In this document: positions 51,147-60,848 of the stretch, piece by piece
Position numbering within the stretch: the stretch's first letter is position 1
Layout: every line of letters starts with the position of its first letter
Made by a program: the position numbers and the translations under genes
DNA from: OFTM10 sp964344055
GTDB lineage: Bacteria; Actinomycetota; Acidimicrobiia; Acidimicrobiales; Aldehydirespiratoraceae
Assembly: GCA_964344055.1 (NCBI GenBank)
Contig: CAYFLT010000002.1
Location: 101,629 to 165,628 of the forward strand
Direction: 5' to 3'
Length of the DNA: 64,000 nt
The notes under the pieces: model-generated
The model's database searches: none
What the model was told of the DNA's origin: nothing
The model's input: the letters and a program-made list of their open reading frames with translations, nothing else

Positions 51147-52631
51147 TCAGTGTTGCATTTGGCAGCCGAGTAGGCCGAAAAGCCTGGTCGTCGCGTCCGC
51201 CAGCTCCGAGGCGTCGGCGGCGACGGCGGCGACGGCGGCCACGATCCGGTCGGGCCGCACGATCACTGCACCACCCTCGGGAACCACGTGCGTGAGGGCA
51301 TCGGACGCGAGCGTCACCACGGTTCCCTCGATCGACTCCCACCGCTCGGCGATCTCCGGCGCGACGACCGAGGGGTCGTGAGTGACGACTGCGAATCCAT
51401 GGCCGAGCACTTCGCCGAGTTGGTGATCGCCGCCAGTGGGGTGATGAAGTTGGCGTCCGACCACGTGGGCCTCGCCGACCAGAAGCCCGTGTTCGAGATG
51501 AGGGAACGGCCGGCCACCGCCGTAGGCCGCGTCGAGGTCCACGCCGTGGGATTCCCGGCCGGCCAGCTGATCGATGAGACGTCCGGTATCGACCGCGTGC
51601 GCGACGACTCCGGCAGCGTGGGGGAGACGCTCCTCGGAGTACGTGTCGAGCGCGGCCTCGCCGACCAGTCCGCGGTCGAACAGGTCGAGCTTCCATGCGA
51701 GGTTGGCAGAATCCCGGACGCCGGAGCAGAGACCCTGCCCGAGGAACGGGGGCATCTGGTGAGCGGCATCGCCGGCGAGGAAGATTCGGCCTTCTCGCAT
51801 CCGGTCGGCCACGGTGGCGTGGAAGCGGTATACGACGGCCCGGATCAGACGCGCATCCTCTGGCGTCAGCCACGGCTGGAGGATGGCCCAGATGTGACCC
51901 GGTTCGACCATCTCCTCTCGGCTCTCGCCCGGCTGGAGCTGGAACTCCCACCGCCGGTAGTCGGCGTGTCCGGGAACGACCGTGGTCGGGCGAGCGGGGT
52001 CGCACACCTGCTGGACGAAGCGGGGAAGGGTGTCGACCGGCCGCTCGAGTTCGAGATCGAGAACGAGCCAGTCCTGGTCGAACCCCTGAGACACGAACTC
52101 GATGCCCAGCGACTTTCGGATCGGGCTCGAGGCGCCGTCCGCGGCCACGAGCCAGTCGGCGGGGTACTCGCGTCGTTCGCCGTCGGGACCCGTTGCGCTC
52201 ACGGTCACGTCCACGGAACTCTGCTCCACCCCGTCGACGTGCACGCCGAGCTGGAGCACGACGCCGGCATCCTGGGCAGCTCGGCGGAAGAACGACTCGA
52301 GTTCGGGCTGGTAGTAGGTGACGTTCGGGTGGTGGCCGAGTGGCCAATCGGCGTCGAGGGGGAGTTCGGCCCCCATGATCCGCTCTCCGTCCACGCTGAC
52401 GAACTCCGCCCCTTTCAGCGGCGTGGTGATCCCGGCGAGCCCGGGCCCGAGCCCGGCGTCGTGGAGAATCCGCTGGATCTCGTCGTCCATCACGATGGCT
52501 CGAGGGAGGTCGTAGATCTCGGTGGCCTTCTCCAGCACCGTCACGGTGAACCCTCGCTGGGCGAGCAGCAACGCGGTGACGACACCGACCGGCCCGCCGC
52601 CGACCACGATCACCGACGACCGATCAGCCAT
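51147..52631 (-). CDS. FAD-dependent aromatic monooxygenase, MhpA/PheA-like
   Basis: The 494-residue flavoprotein has the dinucleotide motif VIVVGGGPVGVVTALLLAQRG near the start. A DG-type motif (LVAADGASSPIRKSLG) and FLAGDAAHQMPPFLGQGLCSG follow, as in 3-(3-hydroxyphenyl)propionate hydroxylases and polyketide tailoring oxygenases. It would hydroxylate a phenolic or quinone-like ring with NAD(P)H and oxygen. ATG 52631 overlaps the stop of the preceding gene by eight bases. Confidence 0.92.
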   Translation of the reverse strand: MADRSSVIVVGGGPVGVVTALLLAQRGFTVTVLEKATEIYDLPRAIVMDDEIQRILHDAGLGPGLAGITTPLKGAEFVSVDGERIMGAELPLDADWPLGHHPNVTYYQPELESFFRRAAQDAGVVLQLGVHVDGVEQSSVDVTVSATGPDGERREYPADWLVAADGASSPIRKSLGIEFVSQGFDQDWLVLDLELERPVDTLPRFVQQVCDPARPTTVVPGHADYRRWEFQLQPGESREEMVEPGHIWAILQPWLTPEDARLIRAVVYRFHATVADRMREGRIFLAGDAAHQMPPFLGQGLCSGVRDSANLAWKLDLFDRGLVGEAALDTYSEERLPHAAGVVAHAVDTGRLIDQLAGRESHGVDLDAAYGGGRPFPHLEHGLLVGEAHVVGRQLHHPTGGDHQLGEVLGHGFAVVTHDPSVVAPEIAERWESIEGTVVTLASDALTHVVPEGGAVIVRPDRIVAAVAAVAADASELADATTRLFGLLGCQMQH

Positions 52632-53049
52632 TGAGCACCGAATACTCGCCCAGGAACTCCACATCGACGATCGGAGCGTCGGCCACGAGCTCATCCAGCG
52701 TGTCGCCCTGTTCGCGGTACCACCGGGTGGCCGGCGCGGTCATGAGCCGGCGGCGATCCTCGGCGTCCCGCACGACCGTGGCGCGTGCCGGTAGGTCGGC
52801 CGTCACCGACTCCTTGAAGCAGAAGGTGAAGTCGGGGTTGGCGATCAGGTTCGCCAACCAGTCACGCGGCAGGATCGGTCCGTTGCGGCCATCTCGAACC
52901 GTGCCGGTGATGATGATTCGGCCGTCGACGTTGGTGAACCAGATCTCCACCCGTCGAGGCAGGCCGGAGCGCGCGCCGGTGGTGACGATGTCGATCGTCA
53001 TGTCGGTACGGAGCGCTGACTCGAGGTCGGCGATGGATGGTTTGCTCAC
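52624..53049 (-). CDS. Deazaflavin (F420)-dependent nitroreductase-family protein, Ddn-like
   Basis: The 141-residue split-barrel protein has IDIVTTGARSGLPRRVEIWF, the conserved N-terminal strand of the Ddn/FDOR-A family, and IITGTVRDGRNGPILPRDWLANLIANP split across the F420-binding region. It would use F420H2 to reduce quinones or enones. GTG 53049 is preferred to the longer ATG 53085, which would overlap the membrane-protein gene. Confidence 0.82.
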   Translation of the reverse strand: MSKPSIADLESALRTDMTIDIVTTGARSGLPRRVEIWFTNVDGRIIITGTVRDGRNGPILPRDWLANLIANPDFTFCFKESVTADLPARATVVRDAEDRRRLMTAPATRWYREQGDTLDELVADAPIVDVEFLGEYSVLNG

Positions 53050-53056
53050 GGACCGC

Positions 53057-53776
53057 CTAGCTTGCCGGATCCCCGATCGGCGCACCTCTTCGCAGCCCCA
53101 TTGCGAGTGCGAGCGTGAACAGGATGAACAGGGTGGCGCCGGTGCGGAAGAGGATCTGTTCGGACAAGGTGGTCCACTGGTGCTCCGCCACCGTCACTGC
53201 GAGGGCGACGACCTGGATGGCGCCTCCGACGATGCCCATCCACCCGAGCCATCTCGGGCCCCATCCGGCCATGAGCGCGGCGATGCCACCGAGCAGGGGA
53301 ACCGACAGGAAGAACACCGCCACCCAGGATGACAACGTGGCCGCGTGGAGCCGGAGGAGGACATCGACACCGATGACCGAGGCTTCGCTCCCGCCGGCGG
53401 CCTCGTAGGTGTCCTGGAAGGCCCAGAACGTCATGGTGTCGGTGCCGATCAGGTGCAGTCCGCCGAGCGCGAATCCGGCCATCGCGAGCATCGAAGCCCA
53501 GCCGGCCACGACCTGGGCCGGACCGGGCTGGAGCGTGCGAGTCCACGTCGTGAACACGAGCGGAAACACCGCGAACGTGATCGCTGCGACGAAGTGGATC
53601 GCCATCCAGAACGGATTGACGTGGTCGATGAACTTGCCGGGATCGTCGTACAGCTCGGTCGTTCCGAATGGATGGATGAGCAGGACGACGATGATCCCGA
53701 TCACTCCGACGACGCCGATGCGGCCCGCGAAGGCCACCATCTCGTCGGTCGGACGATCGGTTGTGGTGTGGGTCAT
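53057..53776 (-). CDS. Six-helix membrane protein of unknown function
   Basis: The 239-residue protein has about six membrane helices, for example VGVVGIIGIIVVLLIHPFG-like residues 22-41, FVAAITFAVFPLVF and SSWVAVFFLSVPLLGG. A conserved-looking HVNPFWMAIHF segment contains two His that could bind metal or haem. I do not recognise the family. GGGAGG precedes ATG 53776, and it is the first gene of the seven-gene minus-strand operon. The 86 nt upstream hold its likely promoter. Confidence 0.8.
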   Translation of the reverse strand: MTHTTTDRPTDEMVAFAGRIGVVGVIGIIVVLLIHPFGTTELYDDPGKFIDHVNPFWMAIHFVAAITFAVFPLVFTTWTRTLQPGPAQVVAGWASMLAMAGFALGGLHLIGTDTMTFWAFQDTYEAAGGSEASVIGVDVLLRLHAATLSSWVAVFFLSVPLLGGIAALMAGWGPRWLGWMGIVGGAIQVVALAVTVAEHQWTTLSEQILFRTGATLFILFTLALAMGLRRGAPIGDPAS

Positions 53777-53862
53777 GGGGTGTGCCTCCCGTCGTGTCGG
53801 GCTCGGCTCACGTTGGCCTGACCAGACTCGCGGATCCGCAGACGGGCGTCCAGGGGAGGCGT

Positions 53863-55473
<1,611 letters not shown>

Positions 55474-55582
55474 GCCCCGATGGTGCCCGCGATCGAGGTC
55501 GCGGCTCAAGTGAGAGGCCCTCGGAGCCGGTGTCGGGGGCGGGTGTGCCGGGGGCGGCGGACGATCGATAGCGTTCGCACTC

Positions 55583-56791
55583 ATGTCCGGTTCCGTACCC
55601 AGCCGTTCCCAGCCGCTCGCCGGAGTTCGGGTCGCCGACCTCACCAACGTGGTGATGGGGCCGCTCGCCACTCGGATGCTGGGCGACATGGGGGCCGACG
55701 TCATCCGCGTCGAGACCGAGGAGGGTGACGTCATCCGGCACTACGAGCCGATGCGGAGCCCGGGGATGAGCTCGTTCTCGATGAGCCTCAACCGCAACAA
55801 GCGCAGCATCGTCCTCGATCTGAAGTCCGACGATGGTCAGGACGCGGTACGGGACCTGATCGCGACATCGGATGTGTTCGTCACCAACATGCGGCGCAAG
55901 GCGCTCGGACGACTCGGTCTCGACGAAGCGTCGGTGCGGGAGATCCGGCCCGACATCGTCTACTGCGTGTCCAACGGCTACGGCAGCGGGGGACCCAAGG
56001 CCGATCGGCCGGCGTACGACGACGTCATGCAGGCCGCGTCGGGTCTGGCGTCCACCTTCTCCTGGTTCGGCGACGAGCCCCGGCTGGTGCCGAGCATCAT
56101 GGCCGACAAGGTCACCGGTGTTCACATCGCTTTTGCGATCGCGGCCGCCCTGCACGCTCGGGCCGTGACCGGTGAGGGGGCCTCCATCGAGGTCCCGATG
56201 GCCGAGACGATGGCGGCGTTCAACCTGGTGGAGCATCTCGGAGGGATGACCTTCGAGCCCCAGCATGGCGAGTTCAGCTACAGCCGGATCCGTACGCCCC
56301 ACCGCCGGCCGCGTCGTACCGCCGACGGTTGGGCCGTGATCATGCCCTACGACGGGCGGAACTGGGCCGACTTCTGGGAGTTCGGCGGCCGCCCGGAATT
56401 GGCCGACGATCCTCGCATCGCCACTGCGGCCGCTCGGGTCAAGTACGCCGATGTGCTGTACGGCCTGATGGACGACGTGGTTCACACCAAGACCACCGCC
56501 GAGTGGCTGGACTTCTGCAATGAACGGTCCATTCCGGCATCGGAGGTGGTGGAGCTGTCGGAGGTCTGGCACGACCCACACTTCGAGGCCGTCGGCCTGA
56601 TGCGGGAGGACACCCACCCGACCGAAGGCGAGTATCGCTACCCGCGCGACCCGATCGTGTTCGACGGTGAACCGTCGGAGCTGCGCCACCACCCGCCCCG
56701 CCTCGGTGCCGACACCGTCGAGATCCTCACCGAGCTCGGTTGGTCACCCGAGCGCATCCAAGGTCAAACGGGGGGACAGGCACCCGTTTGA
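55583..56791 (+). CDS. Family III CoA-transferase (CaiB/BaiF-like)
   Basis: The 402-residue enzyme begins QPLAGVRVADLTNVVMGPLATRMLGDMGADVI (split; the classic CaiB start) and contains NRNKRSIVLDLKS, then GEGASIEVPMAETMAAFNLVEH. In place of the usual catalytic-Asp surroundings RPAYDD is kept. It would move CoA between acids or act as an acyl-CoA racemase. TAGCGT ten bases before ATG 55583 suggests a leaderless mRNA. The last residues (QGQTGGQAPV) and the stop codon are encoded by the inverted repeat at 56760-56838, so the native C-terminus may have been altered by the repeat. Confidence 0.9.
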   Translation: MSGSVPSRSQPLAGVRVADLTNVVMGPLATRMLGDMGADVIRVETEEGDVIRHYEPMRSPGMSSFSMSLNRNKRSIVLDLKSDDGQDAVRDLIATSDVFVTNMRRKALGRLGLDEASVREIRPDIVYCVSNGYGSGGPKADRPAYDDVMQAASGLASTFSWFGDEPRLVPSIMADKVTGVHIAFAIAAALHARAVTGEGASIEVPMAETMAAFNLVEHLGGMTFEPQHGEFSYSRIRTPHRRPRRTADGWAVIMPYDGRNWADFWEFGGRPELADDPRIATAAARVKYADVLYGLMDDVVHTKTTAEWLDFCNERSIPASEVVELSEVWHDPHFEAVGLMREDTHPTEGEYRYPRDPIVFDGEPSELRHHPPRLGADTVEILTELGWSPERIQGQTGGQAPV

Positions 56792-56838
56792 CCTTCCGCG
56801 TCGCTGCGGGGTCGAGGTCAAACGGGTGCCTGTCCCCC
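56760..56838. repeat. Large inverted repeat made of two GGTGCCTGTCCCC elements (copy 5)
   Basis: A small hairpin (AAGGTCAAACG/CGTTTGACCTT, loop GGGGGACAGGCACC, 56760-56795) is followed by an inverted partial copy. Together 56771-56794 and 56815-56838 form a perfect 24-base inverted repeat around a 20-base loop containing CCGC/GCGG. It carries the stop codon of the CoA-transferase and ends 20 bases before the next gene. Confidence 0.92.
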
Positions 56839-56858
56839 TGCGTATCATCGGGTCCCTG

Positions 56859-57887
56859 ATGTTCGAAGCCCTGCGTACTGAGCGACTCCTGCTCCGGCCA
56901 CCGAGGATCGGGGACGCCGAAGCGCTGGCCGAACGACGTAGCGATCCGGGGGTGGCGAGCCTTCAATCCTGGGAGGTCCCCTTCTCTCTCGACAAGGCCC
57001 GTCGACTCGTCGCCGGAGCTGCCGAGAGGGGCGGCCCGGTCCCGGGCGAGTGGTGGCAGCTGACCATCGCCGACCCCGAGGACGCCGTGATCTTCGGCGA
57101 TCTCGCCCTCCACCTCCAGTGGGGTGGACGGATGGCCGAGATCGGATACACCCTCGGCCGGACGCACTGGGGGAACGGCTACGCAACCGAAGCGGTAGAG
57201 GCCCTGCTCTGCTGGCTGTTCGAGGAGCAGGGGGTGACCCGGGTCGAGGCCTTGCTCCACCCCGAGAACCTGGCGTCGGCGTCGGTCCTCGAACGGACCG
57301 GCTTCGTGTTCGAGGCCCACAAGCGCCTGTCCTTTTGGGTCGGGGACGACAACTCCGACGACTGGGTGTACGCCATGACCGAGTCGGACTGGAGAGCCTG
57401 GAGAAGCCGCCCTCGAAGCGAGCCCGAGAAGGTGGAGCTGGTCGAGGTCACCGAGGCCAACGTGCGGGAGGTGGGACGACTTGCCACGCACAAGAGCCAG
57501 GAGGGGCTCGTTGCGCCGATGTACGCGTCCTTCGCCGACGCGCTCTTCCCCGAGGTCATCGACGGTGCCCCCGTGGTCCCGTGGATGCGGGGCGTGAAGG
57601 CCGATGGGGAATGGGCGGGCTTCGTGATGGTCGCTGCGGTCACCGAGGCTCACCCGGAGCCGTACCTGTGGCGCCTGCTCGTCGACCGTCGCCACCAGCG
57701 ACGCGGGATCGGCCGGAGGATTCTGGACCTCGTGGTGGAAGACCAGCAGTCTTCGGGGGCCACGGCCTTGATGACATCGTGGGACGAGGGCCATGGCTCC
57801 CCGAGGCCGTTCTACCTGCGCTACGGATTCGTCGAGACCGGTGAATTCCCGGACGGGGAGACCGAGGCCCGCCTCGTGTTCGAATAG
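56859..57887 (+). CDS. Double GNAT acetyltransferase
   Basis: The 342-residue protein has an N-terminal RimJ/RimL-type GNAT (about 1-175: LRTERLLLRPPRIGDAEAL, YTLGRTHWGNGYATEAVEAL, ENLASASVLERTGF). A second, SpeG/PaiA-like GNAT (about 185-342) has LVDRRHQRRGIGRRILDLVV, the acetyl-CoA loop, and FYLRYGFVETGE. TATCAT ten bases before ATG 56859 fits a leaderless transcript right after the inverted repeat. Substrates may be protein N-termini, amines or amino acids. Confidence 0.88.
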   Translation: MFEALRTERLLLRPPRIGDAEALAERRSDPGVASLQSWEVPFSLDKARRLVAGAAERGGPVPGEWWQLTIADPEDAVIFGDLALHLQWGGRMAEIGYTLGRTHWGNGYATEAVEALLCWLFEEQGVTRVEALLHPENLASASVLERTGFVFEAHKRLSFWVGDDNSDDWVYAMTESDWRAWRSRPRSEPEKVELVEVTEANVREVGRLATHKSQEGLVAPMYASFADALFPEVIDGAPVVPWMRGVKADGEWAGFVMVAAVTEAHPEPYLWRLLVDRRHQRRGIGRRILDLVVEDQQSSGATALMTSWDEGHGSPRPFYLRYGFVETGEFPDGETEARLVFE

Positions 57888-57893
57888 GCGCTC

Positions 57894-59033
57894 GTGCACC
57901 TCGGATCGAAGCAGCGCACCGTCGCCGCGCTGGTACTCGCCACCGTTTCGACCGTCTACCCGGGCTTCCTGGCCGGTGCGTTGGCCGTACAGGTGTCAGC
58001 CGAGTTCGACCTATCGGAGGCGGCCTACGGGTGGGCGCTCGGTTCGTTCTTCCTCGCTGCCGCGACTGCTTCGATCGCGCTCGGCCATCTCGTTCAGCGC
58101 GTCGGGCCCCGACGTCAGATCATCACGGTCCTGAGCGTGACCGCAGCGGCCGAGGTCGGGATCGCCGCCTTCGCCCGATCGTTCCCGGCGATGATCGCCG
58201 GACTCGTGGTCTGCGGTCTCATGAACGCGGGCAACCAGTCCGCGGTGAACCTCGCACTGACCCGGGCGGAGATCTCGCGGCTTGGCCTCGCCATCGCCAT
58301 CAAGCAGTCGGGCATGCCGGCCGCAGCCATGCTCGGCGGTTTCGCAGTGCCGGCGATCGCGCTGACCGCCGGCTGGCGTTGGGCCTATGTGATGGGTGCG
58401 GCCATGGCACTGGTTGCCCTCGTCGGGGTGATGCGTGAGGTCACGACCAGCGAGGCGGTGTCGGGTCCGCGACCCCGACTCGAGTCACCCCGGCGGGTCC
58501 TCTCGTTGGCGGCGGTGGGAACCGGCTTCCTGTCGTTCTCGGCTGGATCGCTCACTGCATGGGTGGTGGCCTCCGGGGTGGACGCGGGCCTGTCGCCCGG
58601 CGTCGCGGGTGCGGTCATGAGTGTCGGCGCGGCATCCGGGATCGTCCTGCGGCTCTACGCCGGTTGGCGACTCGATGGACTCCGAGCCAGACCGTTCCGG
58701 CTTGCCGCCGCCACGGTCGTGGTCGGGGCCGTCGGAATCGCGCTGCTCGCGGTGCGAATCTCGACCCTGCATGTTGCCGCCACGGTGCTCGCGTTCGGGG
58801 GCGGGTGGATCTGGCCGGTCTTCACCAACTTCGGCATCGTCCGCACCAATCCCGCGGCGGCCGGTACCGCTACCGGGGTGACCCAGATGGGCGTGTACAT
58901 CGGCGTCTTCACGGCACCCCTCGTGACCGGCGCCTTGATCGAGCGGGCCGGCTATCCGACGATGTGGGTCGTCGTGGCCGCGGCAGCGCTCATCGGCGCG
59001 ACGATCGCCATGCGCCTCGCCGACCGGTTCTGA
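57894..59033 (+). CDS. MFS transporter
   Basis: The 379-residue permease starts MHLGSKQRTVAALVLATVST and has the helix 2-3 loop LGHLVQRVGPRRQI and about twelve membrane helices in a compact form. GTG 57894 is six bases after the GNAT stop, so the two genes are probably co-transcribed. It could export an acetylated product of the GNAT; this is a guess from context. Confidence 0.88.
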   Translation: MHLGSKQRTVAALVLATVSTVYPGFLAGALAVQVSAEFDLSEAAYGWALGSFFLAAATASIALGHLVQRVGPRRQIITVLSVTAAAEVGIAAFARSFPAMIAGLVVCGLMNAGNQSAVNLALTRAEISRLGLAIAIKQSGMPAAAMLGGFAVPAIALTAGWRWAYVMGAAMALVALVGVMREVTTSEAVSGPRPRLESPRRVLSLAAVGTGFLSFSAGSLTAWVVASGVDAGLSPGVAGAVMSVGAASGIVLRLYAGWRLDGLRARPFRLAAATVVVGAVGIALLAVRISTLHVAATVLAFGGGWIWPVFTNFGIVRTNPAAAGTATGVTQMGVYIGVFTAPLVTGALIERAGYPTMWVVVAAAALIGATIAMRLADRF

Positions 59034-59054
59034 AGCCGCTCCGCTAGCTGCTAT

Positions 59055-59743
59055 TCAGCCCTCGGTGAGGAGCAACTCCGGATGCCGTACCACCGGTCGG
59101 GTGACCAGGAGTGGCCGGGTGCTCGTGCGCACGGTTGCCATGCACACGCTCCCGAACGCCGGCCGCACCAGCGCGGACATGCCGTGGGTTGCCATGGCGA
59201 TGAACGAGGCGTCGTGCTCGTCGGCGAAGCGGACCAGCGCCTCGGCCGGGTCCTCGGCGTGGATGATCTCCCAGGTGAGGGTGGGGTCATCGGCCCGATC
59301 GCACACGTCGCGGATGTAGGCCGACTCCGACACCTGCTCGCCCCGCGCGCGCAGTTCTTCGACGTGGGCGGACATGGCGCGTGGAACGGCCTGGACCAGG
59401 CGGACGTTNNNNNNNNNNAGACCGGTGGCTGCCGCCAACCCGCGTTCGGCCAGGCCCGAGCCATCGAGAGCGACGATGACGTCGCCGTCCATCGAGGCCT
59501 CGATGTCGACGACCGGTCCGACCATCACGATCGGCCCACCCCACTCGTGCGACAGTGCCTGAGCGAAGGACATCGTCACGTGGTCGGGTCCGGCTCCGCT
59601 CGAGGCCATGACCACCAGATCACCGTCGTCGAGTTGCTCGGCCAACGCGGAGATCGGGTCCTCGCCGGTGGCCAACAACTCGTCGTCCACGGTCACCTCG
59701 GGGTGACTCGTCGCCAGCGAAGTACGGATCGACTCGAGAGTCC
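59055..59743 (-). CDS. Tandem universal stress protein, N-terminus lost in an assembly gap
   Basis: The sequence left of the 151-N gap is the end of one USP domain (LESIRTSLATSHPEVTVDDELLATG, with DDGDLVVMASSGAGPDHVT) followed by a second (GDVIVALDGSGLAERGLAAATG, HDASFIAMATHGMSALVRPAFGS). The frame is kept across the small gap at 59409-59418. So it is a two-domain nucleotide-binding stress protein read toward lower coordinates, missing its first 80 residues or so. An apparent GTG start at 59696 is not the real one, since homologous sequence continues up to the gap. Confidence 0.82.
59409..59418. other. Assembly gap, 10 N, within the tandem USP gene
   Basis: It falls after the first strand and helix of the second USP domain, and the frame is the same on both sides. 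Confidence 0.99.
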
Positions 59744-59894
59744 NNNNNNNNNNNNNNNNNNNNNNNNNNNNNNNNNNNNNNNNNNNNNNNNNNNNNNNNN
59801 NNNNNNNNNNNNNNNNNNNNNNNNNNNNNNNNNNNNNNNNNNNNNNNNNNNNNNNNNNNNNNNNNNNNNNNNNNNNNNNNNNNNNNNNNNNNNN
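59744..59894. other. Assembly gap, 151 N
   Basis: It removes the start of the tandem USP gene and whatever separates it from the Hsp20 promoter region. The true length is unknown. Confidence 0.99.
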
Positions 59895-60119
59895 GTTCCA
59901 CGGCCTGACTCCAGAACAGCAAGCGAGCCGTCCGGGTGGAAGGGTCCTCGGCCTCTACACCTCGCAGGGGGTTCGCGGTCTGATGGGGGTGCGGGAAGAC
60001 CCGTGAGCCACCTGGACAGCAGTGGCTGTGGTGCTGGGCCTTTCCGCACCGACCCCGATCAGGGGTGACGACGTATCCGCCTCGATGACGAGGCGAGGTA
60101 GTGAGGAAGGGAGCGCGCC
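59895..60119 (+). promoter_or_regulatory. Hsp20 upstream region with three hairpins
   Basis: No convincing gene is visible here apart from a possible USP start next to the gap. It holds AGCCAC/GTGGCT, ACCCC/GGGGT (loop GATCA) and, nearest the gene, CGCCTCG-ATGA-CGAGGCG (60078-60095), a perfect seven-pair stem ending six bases before the GAGGAAGGG ribosome-binding site. This could be an operator or an RNA thermometer. I do not see the HspR HAIR consensus. Confidence 0.45.
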
Positions 60120-60629
60120 ATGTTGTCGAAGAAGAGTGACGCCGTGGTGGAGACCGCTCCAGACGAAACCACGGTTCCCGGGACCGACCCGGTGGTGTGG
60201 GATCCGTTCGAACGGTTCGGATTCCCGGACCTGTTCAACCGTTGGACGTGGGCGACGAGCCCGATGCCGGAACGGATGATGGCACCGCTGTCGGAGATGC
60301 GAGACATTCGAGTCGAGCACTTCCTCGAGGACGGCGACCTGGTGGTCCGTGGTGAGATTCCTGGTGTCGACCCCGACAGTGATGTCGACATCAGCGTCGA
60401 CGACGACCGGCTCACGATCCGGGCCACGAGGGAGCACCGCAGCGAGGACACCGAGAACGGCTTCCGTTCGGAGTTCCGCTACGGATCGTTCAGCAGGGTG
60501 CTGACGCTCCCCAAGGGAGCGGACACGGACGCGGTGACCGCCAGCTACACCGACGGCATCCTCGAAGTACGAGTGCCGATCGATGACGAGAAGGCCGGCC
60601 GCCGGAAGGTCGACGTGCTTCGCGTCTGA
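60120..60629 (+). CDS. Hsp20/alpha-crystallin small heat-shock protein
   Basis: The 169-residue protein has an N-terminal arm rich in Trp/Phe (WDPFERFGFPDLFNRWTW). The alpha-crystallin domain (about 60-155) has EDGDLVVRGEIPGVDPDSDV, RSEFRYGSFSRVLTLP and the DGILEVRVP strand, then a short C-terminal tail lacking a clear IXI motif. It would bind unfolding proteins as oligomers. GAGGAAGGG precedes ATG 60120 and a stable hairpin lies just upstream. A universal stress protein gene is adjacent, so this is a stress locus. Confidence 0.93.
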   Translation: MLSKKSDAVVETAPDETTVPGTDPVVWDPFERFGFPDLFNRWTWATSPMPERMMAPLSEMRDIRVEHFLEDGDLVVRGEIPGVDPDSDVDISVDDDRLTIRATREHRSEDTENGFRSEFRYGSFSRVLTLPKGADTDAVTASYTDGILEVRVPIDDEKAGRRKVDVLRV

Positions 60630-60663
60630 AGCGACGTCCGATAGACGGGTACCTCCAGTCCCG

Positions 60664-60681
60664 CCCCCGTTGTGCCGGGGG
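60664..60681. terminator. Hairpin between convergent hsp20 and phosphorylase genes
   Basis: CCCCCG-TTGTGC-CGGGGG is a perfect six-pair G/C stem 35 bases after the Hsp20 stop. Further along, GGCACCGG (60783-60790) pairs with CCGGTGCC (60828-60835) just before the end of the convergent gene. Both may act as terminators. The rest of 60630-60848 holds nothing else I can support. Confidence 0.5.
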
Positions 60682-60848
60682 GCCGCATGACCCCAACCCC
60701 CCGCCGTGACGCTGCCCGGCGTTTCGGCGATCGCGACTGCGGTCTCCTGGCCTCGGGGTGGTCCGGGGCTGCGAGAAGGCCTGGCACCGGCTGCGGGTGG
60801 AAGCGTCCGGGCGGGGACGCGGCGCGGCCGGTGCCTTCACGCGTCCGG

